Source: JANNWF01 sp041675805 (lineage in GTDB: Bacteria > Pseudomonadota > Gammaproteobacteria > Xanthomonadales > Xanthomonadaceae). Taken from it: a stretch of DNA of 18,233 bases. Below the pieces are notes generated by a model. That model did no database searches. It saw only the letters and a program-made list of their open reading frames with translations, and was not told the origin of the DNA. Position 1 is the first letter of the stretch; each line of letters starts with the position of its first letter. Shown here piece by piece: positions 1 to 6,747 of this stretch. The stretch covers positions 1 to 18,233 of the forward strand of contig JBAYTD010000051.1 of the NCBI GenBank assembly GCA_041675805.1, read 5' to 3'. The position numbers and the translations under genes were made by a program.

Positions 1-1123
1 CCTCGCCCGGCTGATCCAGGTTGATGGTCGGCGGGATCACCCCATGGTGCAGGGCCAGCACCGAGAAGATCGCCTCGACGCCGCCGGCGGCACCCAGCAG
101 GTGGCCGGTCATCGACTTGGTCGAGCTGACCATCACCTTGTAGGCGTGATCGCCCAGCGCGCGCTTCAGCGCCAGGGTTTCGCCGAGGTCGCCCAGCGGC
201 GTCGAGGTGCCATGGGCGTTGAGGTAGTCGACGCCGTCGGCGGCGACGCCGGCATCGCGCAGGGCGGCGACCATGCAGCGCGCCGCGCCCTCGCCGCTCT
301 CCGCCGGCGCGGTCATGTGGTAGGCGTCGGAACTGGCACCGAAGCCGGCCAGTTCGCAGTAGATGCGCGCGCCGCGTGCCTTGGCCGACTCGTATTCCTC
401 CAACACCAGGATGCCGGCACCGTCGCCGAGCACGAAGCCGTCGCGGTCCTTGTCCCAGGGGCGCGAGGCGCGGGTCGGCTCGTCGTTACGGGTCGACATC
501 GCCTTCATCGAGCAGAAGCCGCCCATCGACGTCGGCGAGGAACCGCGCTCGGCACCGCCGGCGATCATCACGTCGGCGTCGCCGTACTGGATCATCCGCA
601 TCGCCGTGCCGATGGAATGGTTGGCGGTGGCGCAGGCGGAAACGGCGGAGAAGTTCGGCCCTTTCAGGCCCTTCATGATGCTGATCTGGCCGGGCAGCAT
701 GTTGATGATGGTGCTCGGCACGTAGAACGGGGAAATCTTGCGCGGCCCGCCTTCGAGGTATTTCGCCGTCTGCTCCTCGATGCCGAGGATGCCGCCGATG
801 CCGGAACCGACGATGACACCGATGCGCTAGGCATTGGCCTCGGTCACTTGCAGCCCGGCGTCATCCATCGCCATGAACGAGGCGGCCACGCCGTAATGGA
901 TGAACTCGTCCATCTTGCGCGCGTCCTTGGCGGCGATCCATTGGGTGGGATCGAAATCGCGCACCTGTCCGGCGATGCGGGTGGCGAACTGGCTGGCATC
1001 GAAATGGGTGACCGGGCCGATGCCGGAACGGCCGTTGACGATGCTGTCCCAGGCGCTGGCAAGGGTATTGCCGACCGGCGAGACGATTCCCAGCCCGGTG
1101 ACGACGACGCGGCGCTTGCTCAT
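1..1123 (-). CDS. fabF: 3-oxoacyl-ACP synthase II (FabF), 3' end outside window, interrupted by an amber codon
   Basis: Condenses malonyl-ACP with acyl-ACP to elongate fatty acids in the cytoplasm. The start ATG at 1121-1123 has a GAGGA ribosome site 7 bases upstream and opens MSKRRVVVTGLGIVSPVGNT, the family N-terminus. The catalytic Cys is in SACATANHSIG (codon 632-634), and the two active-site His are in NAHGTST (212-214) and MTGHLLG (101-103). The frame runs off the left edge at about residue 374 of roughly 410. One in-frame stop, TAG at 827-829 (codon 99), lies between ...TEANA and RIGVIVGSGIGG. Every other codon down to the edge is open and reads as good FabF, with no frameshift. It is therefore either a very recent nonsense mutation, a base-call or assembly error, or a suppressed codon. 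It follows acpP after 207 bases. The family assignment is near certain; whether it is functional is not. Confidence 0.9.
827..829 (-). other. In-frame amber codon inside fabF
   Basis: The plus-strand triplet CTA reads TAG at fabF codon 99. E. coli FabF has Thr at this place (ENATRIG), and many relatives have other residues. GAG, CAG, AAG, TCG or TGG are each one base from TAG. TAG also serves as the ordinary stop of the yceD-like gene (4964-4966) and of the M15 peptidase (8173-8175), so genome-wide amber reassignment is unlikely. Confidence 0.9.
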
Positions 1124-1275
1124 GGACGGCTCCTCTGCGTGGGAACGTGGGCGGTCGGCGGGGGCCGCGAAGGCCGGCGGATCGCCGCAGAAACGGATGG
1201 CGTCGCCCGGCGACACCGGCGCGGCCGGCCGGGGCCGGCAAGGCGGACGCGAGTGGCCGCGCGCCCTCCCGCCCG

Positions 1276-1308
1276 AAAACACCAAGGGCCGCGCCCAAGG
1301 CACGGCCC
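1276..1308 (-). terminator. Hairpin with T-rich tail between acpP and fabF
   Basis: On the minus strand, arms GGGCCG and CGGCCC (1303-1308 and 1286-1291) enclose an 11-base loop. They are followed by TTGGTGTTTT (1285-1276). This is a fair intrinsic terminator or attenuator placed 22 bases after the acpP stop. It would let acpP be made in excess over fabF. The stem is short and the tail is not a pure T run, so the call is tentative. Confidence 0.45.
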
Positions 1309-1330
1309 CGGCTTGCGGCGCGCGGGCGGA

Positions 1331-1570
1331 TCAGCCCTTGACGTGCGCCCTGACGTAGTCGATGGCCTGCTGGACGCTGGTGATCTTCTCGGCTTCCTCG
1401 TCCGGAATCTCGCACTCGAATTCCTCTTCCAGCGCCATCACCAGTTCCACGGTATCCAGCGAGTCGGCGCCGAGATCATCGACGAAATTGGCGTTGGGGG
1501 TGACGTCCTCTTCCTTGGCGCCCAGTTGTTCGACAACGATTTTCTTGACGCGCTCTTCGATGCTGCTCAT
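1331..1570 (-). CDS. acpP: Acyl carrier protein
   Basis: A 79-residue cytoplasmic carrier that holds growing acyl chains on a 4'-phosphopantetheine arm. The attachment Ser is S37 in the invariant DLGADSLDTVELVMALEEEF context. The protein is strongly acidic and has the usual family length. The start ATG at 1568-1570 is preceded by GGGAGG (1582-1587) with 11 bases between. It sits between fabG (187 bases upstream) and fabF (207 bases downstream). These are the widest gaps within the cluster, and both carry possible transcription signals. This fits separate, high-level acpP expression as known in other proteobacteria. Confidence 0.98.
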   Translation of the reverse strand: MSSIEERVKKIVVEQLGAKEEDVTPNANFVDDLGADSLDTVELVMALEEEFECEIPDEEAEKITSVQQAIDYVRAHVKG

Positions 1571-1701
1571 TGGGTTTACAACCTCCCGGACTGTGTTGGG
1601 TGTTAACCGCGCCGCCTCGCGACGCGTGACCCGGGCCGCCGCCATGGCGACCCGGTGGTATCCGTGCCGGCAAACCGGCGCCCCTGCTGCGTGGAGTCCC
1701 T

Positions 1702-1731
1702 AGTGTAGTGGGAAATCCCGCCTGAGGGTAA
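1702..1731 (-). promoter_or_regulatory. Possible acpP promoter
   Basis: On the minus strand, TTACCC (1731-1726) and TACACT (1707-1702) are spaced by 18 bases in the fabG-acpP gap. The -10 matches consensus at 4 of 6 positions and the -35 at only 3 of 6. An acpP-specific promoter is known in E. coli, and the leader here would be about 125 bases long. Weak by sequence alone. Confidence 0.3.
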
Positions 1732-1756
1732 CGCCGGCACTGGGTTGGCAGGACGC

Positions 1757-2503
1757 TCAGGGCATGTACATGCCTCCGTTGACGTGCAGGGTCTCGCCGG
1801 TGATGTAGGCCGCGCCCGGTCCGACCAGGAAGGCGACGGCGCGGGCGATGTCGGCCGGCTCGCCGAGCCGGCCCAGGGCGATGCGGCCGAGCAGTGCCTC
1901 GCGCGCGGCTTCCGGCATGGCGCGGGTCATGTCGGTGTCGATGAAACCCGGCGCGACGGTGTTGACGGTGATGCCGCGACTGCCGATTTCCTGCGCCAGC
2001 GACTTGCCGAAGCCGATGATGCCGGCCTTGGCGGCGGCGTAGTTGGTCTGCCCGGGATTGCCGGTCAGGCCGATCACCGAAGCGATGTTGACGATGCGTC
2101 CGCGGCGCGCCTTCATCATGCCGCGCAGCACGGCGCGGCAGGCGCGGTAGACGCCGCCGAGATTGGCGTCGATCACCGCCTGCCAATCCTCCTCCTTGAG
2201 CCGCATCAGCAGTTGGTCGCGGGTGATGCCGGCGTTGTTGACCAGGATGGCGATGCCGCCGAAGGTCTTGCCGACCTCGTCGATCAGCGCTTCCACGGCG
2301 GCACCATCGGTCACGTCGAGCACGCGGCCGGCACCGCCCGAGGCGGCCAGCCGCGCGTCGATCGCCTGCGCGCCGGATTCGCTGGTCGCCGTGCCGATGA
2401 CCCGTGCGCCGAGCGCGGCCAGTTGGTCGGCCACCGCCGCGCCGATGCCACGGCTGGCCCCGGTGACCAGGGCGACATCGCCCTGCAAGGGAAGATCGCT
2501 CAT
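1757..2503 (-). CDS. fabG: 3-oxoacyl-ACP reductase FabG
   Basis: A 248-residue NADPH-dependent short-chain dehydrogenase that reduces 3-oxoacyl-ACP in the elongation cycle. The Rossmann motif TGASRGIG is at 14-21, NNAG at 89-92, and the catalytic residues are N114, S142, Y155 and K159 (YAAAK). The C-terminal ITGETLHVNGGMYMP is diagnostic of FabG. The start ATG at 2503 was chosen because MSDLPLQGDVALVTGASRG matches the family. The frame stays open further upstream, but that part lies inside fabD in another frame. The ATG overlaps the fabD TGA (ATGA, 2503-2500), indicating translational coupling. Confidence 0.97.
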   Translation of the reverse strand: MSDLPLQGDVALVTGASRGIGAAVADQLAALGARVIGTATSESGAQAIDARLAASGGAGRVLDVTDGAAVEALIDEVGKTFGGIAILVNNAGITRDQLLMRLKEEDWQAVIDANLGGVYRACRAVLRGMMKARRGRIVNIASVIGLTGNPGQTNYAAAKAGIIGFGKSLAQEIGSRGITVNTVAPGFIDTDMTRAMPEAAREALLGRIALGRLGEPADIARAVAFLVGPGAAYITGETLHVNGGMYMP

Positions 2504-3441
2504 GCCCAGGCCTCCCGCGCCGCTTCGAAATCCGCCACGCTGCCGAGCGGGCGCGCGTCCAGTGATTTGTCGATCCGCCTCGTCAGGCCGCTGAGCACCT
2601 TGCCCGGCCCGCACTCGCCGATCCGGCTGATGCCGCGCGCCGTCAGCGCCTCGATGCAGGCGGTCCAGCGCACCGGCAGGTACAACTGCCGCACCAGCGC
2701 GTCCTGGATCGCCGCGATGTCTGGATGGACGACGGCGTCGACGTTCTGCACCACCGGCAGCGCCGGCAGGTGCCAATCCAGCCCGGCGATGGCCGCCGCC
2801 AGCCGATTGGCCGCCTCGCGCATCAGCGGCGTGTGCGAAGGCACGCTCACCGCCAGCTTCACCGCCTTGCGCACGCCGCGTTCGGCCAGCGCCGCCAGCG
2901 CCCGATCCACCGCCTCGGCATGGCCACCGATGACGATCTGCCCCGGCGCGTTGAAATTGGCCATCACCACCGACTGGCTTTCCGATGCCTGCTCGCAGAC
3001 CTCGGCCAGCAGCGCCTCGTCGGCACCGATCACCGCCGCCATCGCGCCGACCCCGGCCGGGGCGGCGTCCTGCATCAACTGGCCGCGCAGGCGCACCAGA
3101 TGCGCGCCATCACGCAGGCTCAGCGCGCCGGCGGCGACCAGGGCGGTGTATTCGCCCAGGCTGTGTCCGGCCAGCGCCTGCGGCGTCGCCCCGCCCTGCG
3201 CCTGCCACAACCGCCACACCCCGATGCCGGCCGCCAACAGGGCCGGCTGGGTGTATTCGGTGCGGTCGAGCATGCCTTCCGGGCCTTCACCGGCGGCCAG
3301 CGTCCACAGGTCGACGCCGGCACCTTCCGAAGCCTCGTCGAAAGCGGCGCGCACCAGCGCATCGCGAGCGGCGAGTTCGGCCAGCATGCCCGGCGACTGC
3401 GAGCCCTGGCCTGGAAAGACGAATGCCAGCGAATGTGTCAT
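2500..3441 (-). CDS. fabD: Malonyl-CoA:ACP transacylase FabD
   Basis: A 313-residue cytoplasmic enzyme that moves malonyl from CoA to AcpP to supply the elongation unit. The nucleophile S94 is in GHSLGEYTA, the carboxylate-binding R119 is in LVRLRGQLMQ, and the catalytic H203 is in VPSHTPLM. The N-terminal FVFPGQGSQSPGM is the family signature. The length is normal. The start ATG at 3441 has only a weak GGGCAAG-like ribosome site. The gene follows fabH after a 109-base GC-rich gap and overlaps fabG by 4 bases. Confidence 0.97.
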   Translation of the reverse strand: MTHSLAFVFPGQGSQSPGMLAELAARDALVRAAFDEASEGAGVDLWTLAAGEGPEGMLDRTEYTQPALLAAGIGVWRLWQAQGGATPQALAGHSLGEYTALVAAGALSLRDGAHLVRLRGQLMQDAAPAGVGAMAAVIGADEALLAEVCEQASESQSVVMANFNAPGQIVIGGHAEAVDRALAALAERGVRKAVKLAVSVPSHTPLMREAANRLAAAIAGLDWHLPALPVVQNVDAVVHPDIAAIQDALVRQLYLPVRWTACIEALTARGISRIGECGPGKVLSGLTRRIDKSLDARPLGSVADFEAAREAWA

Positions 3442-3550
3442 GACTTGCCCAACCGGAAAGGGCGGCGATGATAAGGCAGCCAGCCGCGAATCGTCTGTAC
3501 CGGGGCGTAGGGTGCAGCGGACGCCGGCCGGCGGCGAAGCGCCGTCGCGC

Positions 3551-4528
3551 TCAGTAACGGATCAGCGCCGAGCCCCAGGTGAAGCCGCCGCCGAAGGCCT
3601 CCAGCAGCAGCAATTCACCTTCCTTGACCTTGCCCGAGCGCACCGCCTCGTCCAGCGCCAGCGGCACCGAGGCGGCAGAGGTATTGCCGTGCCGGTCGAC
3701 GGTGACGATGACCCGGTCCATCGGCATCGCCAGCCGCCTGGCGGTGGCCGTGATGATGCGCAGGTTGGCTTGGTGCGGGATCAGCCAGTCGAGGTCGGAC
3801 TTGTCCAGGCCGTTGGCGGTGAGGGTTTCCTCGACCACCGCATCGAGCGTCTTCACGGCGACCTTGAACACCTCGTTGCCGGTCATCAGCACGCGCATGC
3901 CGTGGTTCTTTTCGTCGCGGAAACCGCTGGAGACGCCGACCGGCGTGTACAGCAGCGGCTTGAACGCGCCATCGGCGTGCAGATGGGTGGACAGGATGCC
4001 GGGCCGGTTGTCGGCGCGCAGCACCACCGCTCCGGCACCATCGCCGAACAGCACGCAAGTGTTGCGATCGTCCCAGTCGAGCAGGCGGGTCAGCGTCTCG
4101 GCACCGACCACCAGCGCGGTGCGCACGCTGCCGCTGCGGATGAACTTGTCGGCCACGCCAAGCGCGAACATGAAGCCCGAGCAGGCGGCGTTGACGTCAA
4201 AAGCGGTGCAGCCGTTGGCGCCCAGCCGGTGTTGCAGCAGGCAGGCGGTGGACGGAAAGATCAGGTCCGGCGTGGTCGTGCCGAGCACGATCAGGTCCAG
4301 TTCGCTGGCCTGAACACCGGCAGCTTCCAGCGCGCGCGTCGCGGCATCGAAGGCGAGGTCGCCGGTGGTCTGCCCCTCGGCGGCGATATGGCGCTGCCGG
4401 ATGCCGGTCCGCTCGCGGATCCACTGGTCGCTGGTGTCGACCGTGCGCGCCAGTTCCTCGTTGGTGACCACACGTTCCGGCAGGGCGCTGCCGGTGCCGA
4501 TGACGCGGGCGTAGGTCTGCGGACTCAT
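3551..4528 (-). CDS. fabH: 3-oxoacyl-ACP synthase III FabH
   Basis: A 325-residue thiolase-fold enzyme that condenses acetyl-CoA or short branched acyl-CoA with malonyl-ACP to start fatty-acid chains. The catalytic triad is visible as C116 (NAACSGF), H252 (PHQANLRI) and N282 (GNTSAAS). The FGDGAGAVVL and AFGGGFTWGSALIRY motifs are typical. The start ATG at 4528 has AGGAG (4534-4538) 5 bases away. The upstream neighbour is rpmF, 111 bases away, with no plsX between them. Chain-length and branched-starter preference cannot be read from the sequence. Confidence 0.97.
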   Translation of the reverse strand: MSPQTYARVIGTGSALPERVVTNEELARTVDTSDQWIRERTGIRQRHIAAEGQTTGDLAFDAATRALEAAGVQASELDLIVLGTTTPDLIFPSTACLLQHRLGANGCTAFDVNAACSGFMFALGVADKFIRSGSVRTALVVGAETLTRLLDWDDRNTCVLFGDGAGAVVLRADNRPGILSTHLHADGAFKPLLYTPVGVSSGFRDEKNHGMRVLMTGNEVFKVAVKTLDAVVEETLTANGLDKSDLDWLIPHQANLRIITATARRLAMPMDRVIVTVDRHGNTSAASVPLALDEAVRSGKVKEGELLLLEAFGGGFTWGSALIRY

Positions 4529-4542
4529 GCGATCTCCTGCAA

Positions 4543-4589
4543 GCGGCGAGGCGACGCCGCCCTCGGCCGATGAGCGGAGCCAGTCGGCC
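4543..4589 (-). other. Two GC-rich hairpins in the rpmF-fabH gap
   Basis: The dyads are GGCCGA (4565-4570) with TCGGCC (4584-4589) and GCGGCG (4543-4548) with CGCCGC (4555-4560). There is no T tract, so they are more likely RNA-processing or stability elements, or chance in GC-rich DNA, than terminators. Confidence 0.3.
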
Positions 4590-4639
4590 CCGGATCAGCC
4601 GGTGATGCCGTGCGCGGCGCGACGGCCGCGCGTCGGGCT

Positions 4640-4834
4640 TCAGTCTTCGTCAACCACCGCGCTGCGGGTCTCGATGACCTTCTTGCCGCGGTAGTAGCCG
4701 TCCTTGGTGACGTGGTGGCGCAGGTGCGTCTCGCCCGAGGTCGGGTCGATCGACAACTGCTTGGCCGACAGGGCGTCGTGCGAACGGCGCTGGCCGCGAC
4801 GGGACGGGGTGACTCGGGACTTCTGAACAGCCAT
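4640..4834 (-). CDS. rpmF: 50S ribosomal protein L32 (bL32)
   Basis: A 64-residue basic protein of the large ribosomal subunit. It opens MAVQKSRVTPSRRGQRRSHD and contains HLRHHVTKDGYYRGKKVIETR, both characteristic of bL32. It lacks the zinc-binding cysteine pairs of the C+ form, so it is the zinc-free type usual in gammaproteobacteria. The start ATG at 4834 has GGAG (4842-4845) 7 bases upstream. An earlier in-frame ATG would add a non-conserved 14-residue extension and was rejected. It sits downstream of yceD, the pairing known from many bacteria, and was probably cotranscribed with it. Confidence 0.97.
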   Translation of the reverse strand: MAVQKSRVTPSRRGQRRSHDALSAKQLSIDPTSGETHLRHHVTKDGYYRGKKVIETRSAVVDED

Positions 4835-4935
4835 GGGATTGCTCCAAACGTTGAAAACGCGACTCTTGACGACCACTGCCGCGCCCTTCCTGGACGCCGG
4901 CCCGGCCTGCCGCCTTGCGGCGGACTCCCATGGCC

Positions 4936-4961
4936 TTCCGGGCCGCGGGATGTTCCCGGAA
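4936..4961 (-). other. Hairpin in the yceD-rpmF spacer
   Basis: TTCCGGG (4936-4942) and CCCGGAA (4955-4961) form a perfect 7-bp stem starting two bases after the yceD stop. No T tract follows. It could be an RNA-processing or partial-attenuation site that separates yceD from the highly expressed rpmF. Confidence 0.35.
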
Positions 4962-4963
4962 CG

Positions 4964-5479
4964 CTACCGGCGCGGCGACTTCAGCGCCGCCAGCGCCGCA
5001 AACGGATTGGGCTGCGCCGGCTCCGGCTCGATGCCGTCGCCGAACGCCTGTTCCACCGGCAGCGACCCGGGTGCCACCGGCATCACCGGCAGGGCGAGGA
5101 TCAACTCGTCCTCCACCAGGTCCAGCGGGTCGAGCATGCCGTCCGCCGGTGCCAGCACGGGCTCCACGTCCGGCGGCAGCGCCGCCTGCTCGGCCTCGTT
5201 GCGCAGCAGGCCGAGGGTCTGCTCGATCCGCACCGGCAGGACGAACCTTTCCAGACTGCGCTGACACTGAAGCGGCAACCCGGCCTCGGCCTCGACGCGG
5301 ACCAGCGCCTGCCCCGATGCCTCGCGCGAGAAGACGATGCGGAAGGCGCAATCGCCGTCATCGTCGTTGAGGCTCGGCAGCAGCCGCCGGAAACGCGCCA
5401 ACGGCGCACGGCCCTCGTACAGGCGACCGGCCAGCGCTGCCCGCCAAACATCCACCGATTCTGGCAAGACGCCGGACAT
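4964..5479 (-). CDS. yceD: YceD family protein (DUF177), 23S rRNA accumulation protein
   Basis: A 171-residue acidic cytoplasmic protein. DUF177/YceD proteins are encoded next to rpmF and, in E. coli and plants, are linked to 23S rRNA accumulation; the mechanism is unsettled. Visible family marks are PLQCQRSLERF (the CxRC region, here with Ser replacing the second Cys), LVEDELILALPVMP, and the C-terminal NPFAALAALK. The ATG at 5479 gives MSGVLPESVDVWRAALAGR, the usual N-terminus. An alternative TTG at 5518 lies inside the likely -35 box and was rejected. No Shine-Dalgarno site precedes the ATG. The stop is TAG. Confidence 0.9.
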   Translation of the reverse strand: MSGVLPESVDVWRAALAGRLYEGRAPLARFRRLLPSLNDDDGDCAFRIVFSREASGQALVRVEAEAGLPLQCQRSLERFVLPVRIEQTLGLLRNEAEQAALPPDVEPVLAPADGMLDPLDLVEDELILALPVMPVAPGSLPVEQAFGDGIEPEPAQPNPFAALAALKSPRR

Positions 5480-5488
5480 AAGCGCGCC

Positions 5489-5518
5489 ATCATACGTTGC
5501 CGACAAAGTTCCGGTCAA
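5489..5518 (-). promoter_or_regulatory. Sigma70-type promoter of the yceD-rpmF-fab cluster
   Basis: On the minus strand, TTGACC (5518-5513) and TATGAT (5494-5489) each match consensus at 5 of 6 positions, with an 18-base spacer. Transcription would begin around 5484-5479, leaving a leader of 0 to about 5 bases before the yceD ATG at 5479. A nearly leaderless mRNA agrees with the missing ribosome-binding site. Confidence 0.6.
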
Positions 5519-5588
5519 TCATCCTGGCCGCAACGGGGCAACGCGCAGCGCGCGGGCGGTCGGCATCCGGCGATCACGAAAACACCGA

Positions 5589-5633
5589 TGTCACACATAT
5601 CACTCTGATATCATCCTGACTGCATGTGCGACA
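5589..5633. promoter_or_regulatory. Nested palindromes in the divergent control region
   Basis: The inner perfect dyad is ATATCA-CTC-TGATAT (5597-5611). The outer imperfect inverted repeat is TGTCACACAT (5589-5598) with ATGTGCGACA (5624-5633), matching at 9 of 10 positions. The region is AT-rich against GC-rich surroundings and contains TATCAT (5609-5614), a possible -10 for the plus-strand SPFH operon. No good -35 was found. It resembles an operator; the regulator is unknown, though the operon itself encodes a ribbon-helix-helix protein. Confidence 0.45.
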
Positions 5634-5691
5634 TTCGGCCGCACATCGGCCCCTTCGCCGTTCTTCATTCCCCCAAGCGTGGAGCGCTTCC

Positions 5692-6543
5692 ATGAAAGAA
5701 CATGACATCACTTCCCGGCCCGGCATCGCCACCTTGCTGGTGGTTCTGGCGGCCCTCATCGGCTCGCTGGCGCTGATCGTCGCCGGGCCGCCGCCGCTGA
5801 AGATCCTCGGCGGACTGGCACTGATCGCCTCGGCCATCTGCCTGGGCGGTTTCTACATGGTGGAGCCCAACCAGGCCGCGGTGCTCAGCCTGTTCGGCAA
5901 GTACGTCGGCACGGTCAAGGAACAGGGGCTGCGCTGGAACAACCCGTTCTACAGCACGCGCAAGGTGTCGCTGCGGGTGCGCAACTTCGAGAGCGGGCGG
6001 CTCAAGGTCAACGAACTGGAAGGCAGCCCGATCGAGATCGCCGCCGTGGTGGTGTGGAAGGTGGTGGATTCCGCCGAGGCGGTGTTCAACGTCGACGATT
6101 ACGAGAGCTTCGTCCACGTGCAGTCGGAGTCGGCGCTGCGGGCGATGGCCACCAGCTATCCCTACGATGCCCACGAGGACGGCCAGATCTCGCTGCGCAG
6201 CCATCCCAGCGAAATTTCCCAGCACCTCAAGGAACAGCTCGACGAACGCTTGGCGCCGGCCGGCGTGGACGTGATCGAGGCGCGTATCAGCCACCTCGCC
6301 TATGCGCCGGAAATCGCCCAGGCAATGCTGCAACGCCAACAGGCCGGGGCGATCATCGCCGCCCGCGCGCGCATCGTCGAGGGTGCGGTCAGCATGGTCG
6401 AGATGGCGCTGGAGCAGTTGCGCGCGAAAGGCGTGGTGGAACTGGACGAAGAGCGCAAGGCGGTCATGGTCAGCAACCTGCTGGTGGTGCTGTGTTCGGA
6501 CCGGGCGACGCAGCCGGTCGTGAACACCGGCTCGCTGCACTGA
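5692..6543 (+). CDS. SPFH (stomatin/prohibitin-like) domain membrane protein
   Basis: A 283-residue membrane-anchored scaffold-type protein. Two hydrophobic segments (about 11-31 and 36-56) are followed by an SPFH domain (about 54-220). That domain begins GFYMVEPNQAAVLSLFGKYVGTV and includes GLRWNNPFY and the VVWKVVDSAEAVFNVDDY core. A helical tail rich in Ala, Glu and Arg (205-260) is the usual oligomerisation region. SPFH proteins form large rings or microdomains in the membrane and often modulate proteases; the partner here is unknown. The start ATG has GGAG 7 bases upstream. The stop TGA directly abuts the next ATG (TGAATG), indicating tight coupling. There is no neighbouring NfeD or protease gene. 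Confidence 0.9.
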   Translation: MKEHDITSRPGIATLLVVLAALIGSLALIVAGPPPLKILGGLALIASAICLGGFYMVEPNQAAVLSLFGKYVGTVKEQGLRWNNPFYSTRKVSLRVRNFESGRLKVNELEGSPIEIAAVVVWKVVDSAEAVFNVDDYESFVHVQSESALRAMATSYPYDAHEDGQISLRSHPSEISQHLKEQLDERLAPAGVDVIEARISHLAYAPEIAQAMLQRQQAGAIIAARARIVEGAVSMVEMALEQLRAKGVVELDEERKAVMVSNLLVVLCSDRATQPVVNTGSLH

Positions 6544-6747
6544 ATGGCCGTGAACGCCCGCAAGGCCTTTGCGCTGCGCATCAATGCCCGGGTGCTGGAA
6601 GCCCTCCAGCGCTGGGCCGATGACGAGTTGCGCTCGCTCAACGGCCAGATCGAATACGTGTTGCGCGACGCGCTGCGCCGCGCCGGACGGCTGAAGACCG
6701 ACGCCACGCCAAGCAACGAACCGCCCCGGCGAGAACCCGAGCCATGA
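6544..6747 (+). CDS. Small Arc-type ribbon-helix-helix protein
   Basis: A 67-residue basic protein. Residues 8-14 (AFALRIN) would form the DNA-contacting strand, 15-29 (ARVLEALQRWADDEL) helix A, and 31-48 (SLNGQIEYVLRDALRRAG) helix B. This is the Arc/HicB-like ribbon-helix-helix pattern. The tail from about 50 is Pro/Glu/Arg-rich and probably disordered. It starts immediately after the SPFH stop and overlaps the next gene by 4 bases (ATGA). No toxin partner is evident. Being fixed between two membrane-protein genes, it may autoregulate the operon through the palindrome upstream of the SPFH gene (inference). Confidence 0.8.
   Translation: MAVNARKAFALRINARVLEALQRWADDELRSLNGQIEYVLRDALRRAGRLKTDATPSNEPPRREPEP

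Noticed and set aside
827..829. Reassigned amber codon (alternative genetic code)
   Set aside because: TAG ends the yceD-like gene and the M15 gene in natural positions, so a global recoding is not supported.
827..1123. A separate short gene of 98 codons ending at the amber
   Set aside because: Sequence on both sides of the stop is continuous FabF in one frame, so it is a fragment rather than an independent gene.
44..1606. 520-codon plus-strand frame opposite fabF and acpP
   Set aside because: Mirror of the fabF codons; it stays open because fabF codon usage in GC-rich DNA avoids stops on the opposite strand.
1745..4573. 942-codon open frame on the plus strand across the fab genes
   Set aside because: Antisense to fabG, fabD and fabH, which have full catalytic motifs; its translation is low-complexity Arg/Ala/Gly/His sequence typical of GC-rich shadows.
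5516..5518. TTG start giving a 184-residue YceD
   Set aside because: It overlaps the best -35 box and adds 13 non-conserved residues.
6544..6747. Antitoxin of a toxin-antitoxin pair
   Set aside because: The fold fits, but both neighbours are membrane proteins without toxin features.
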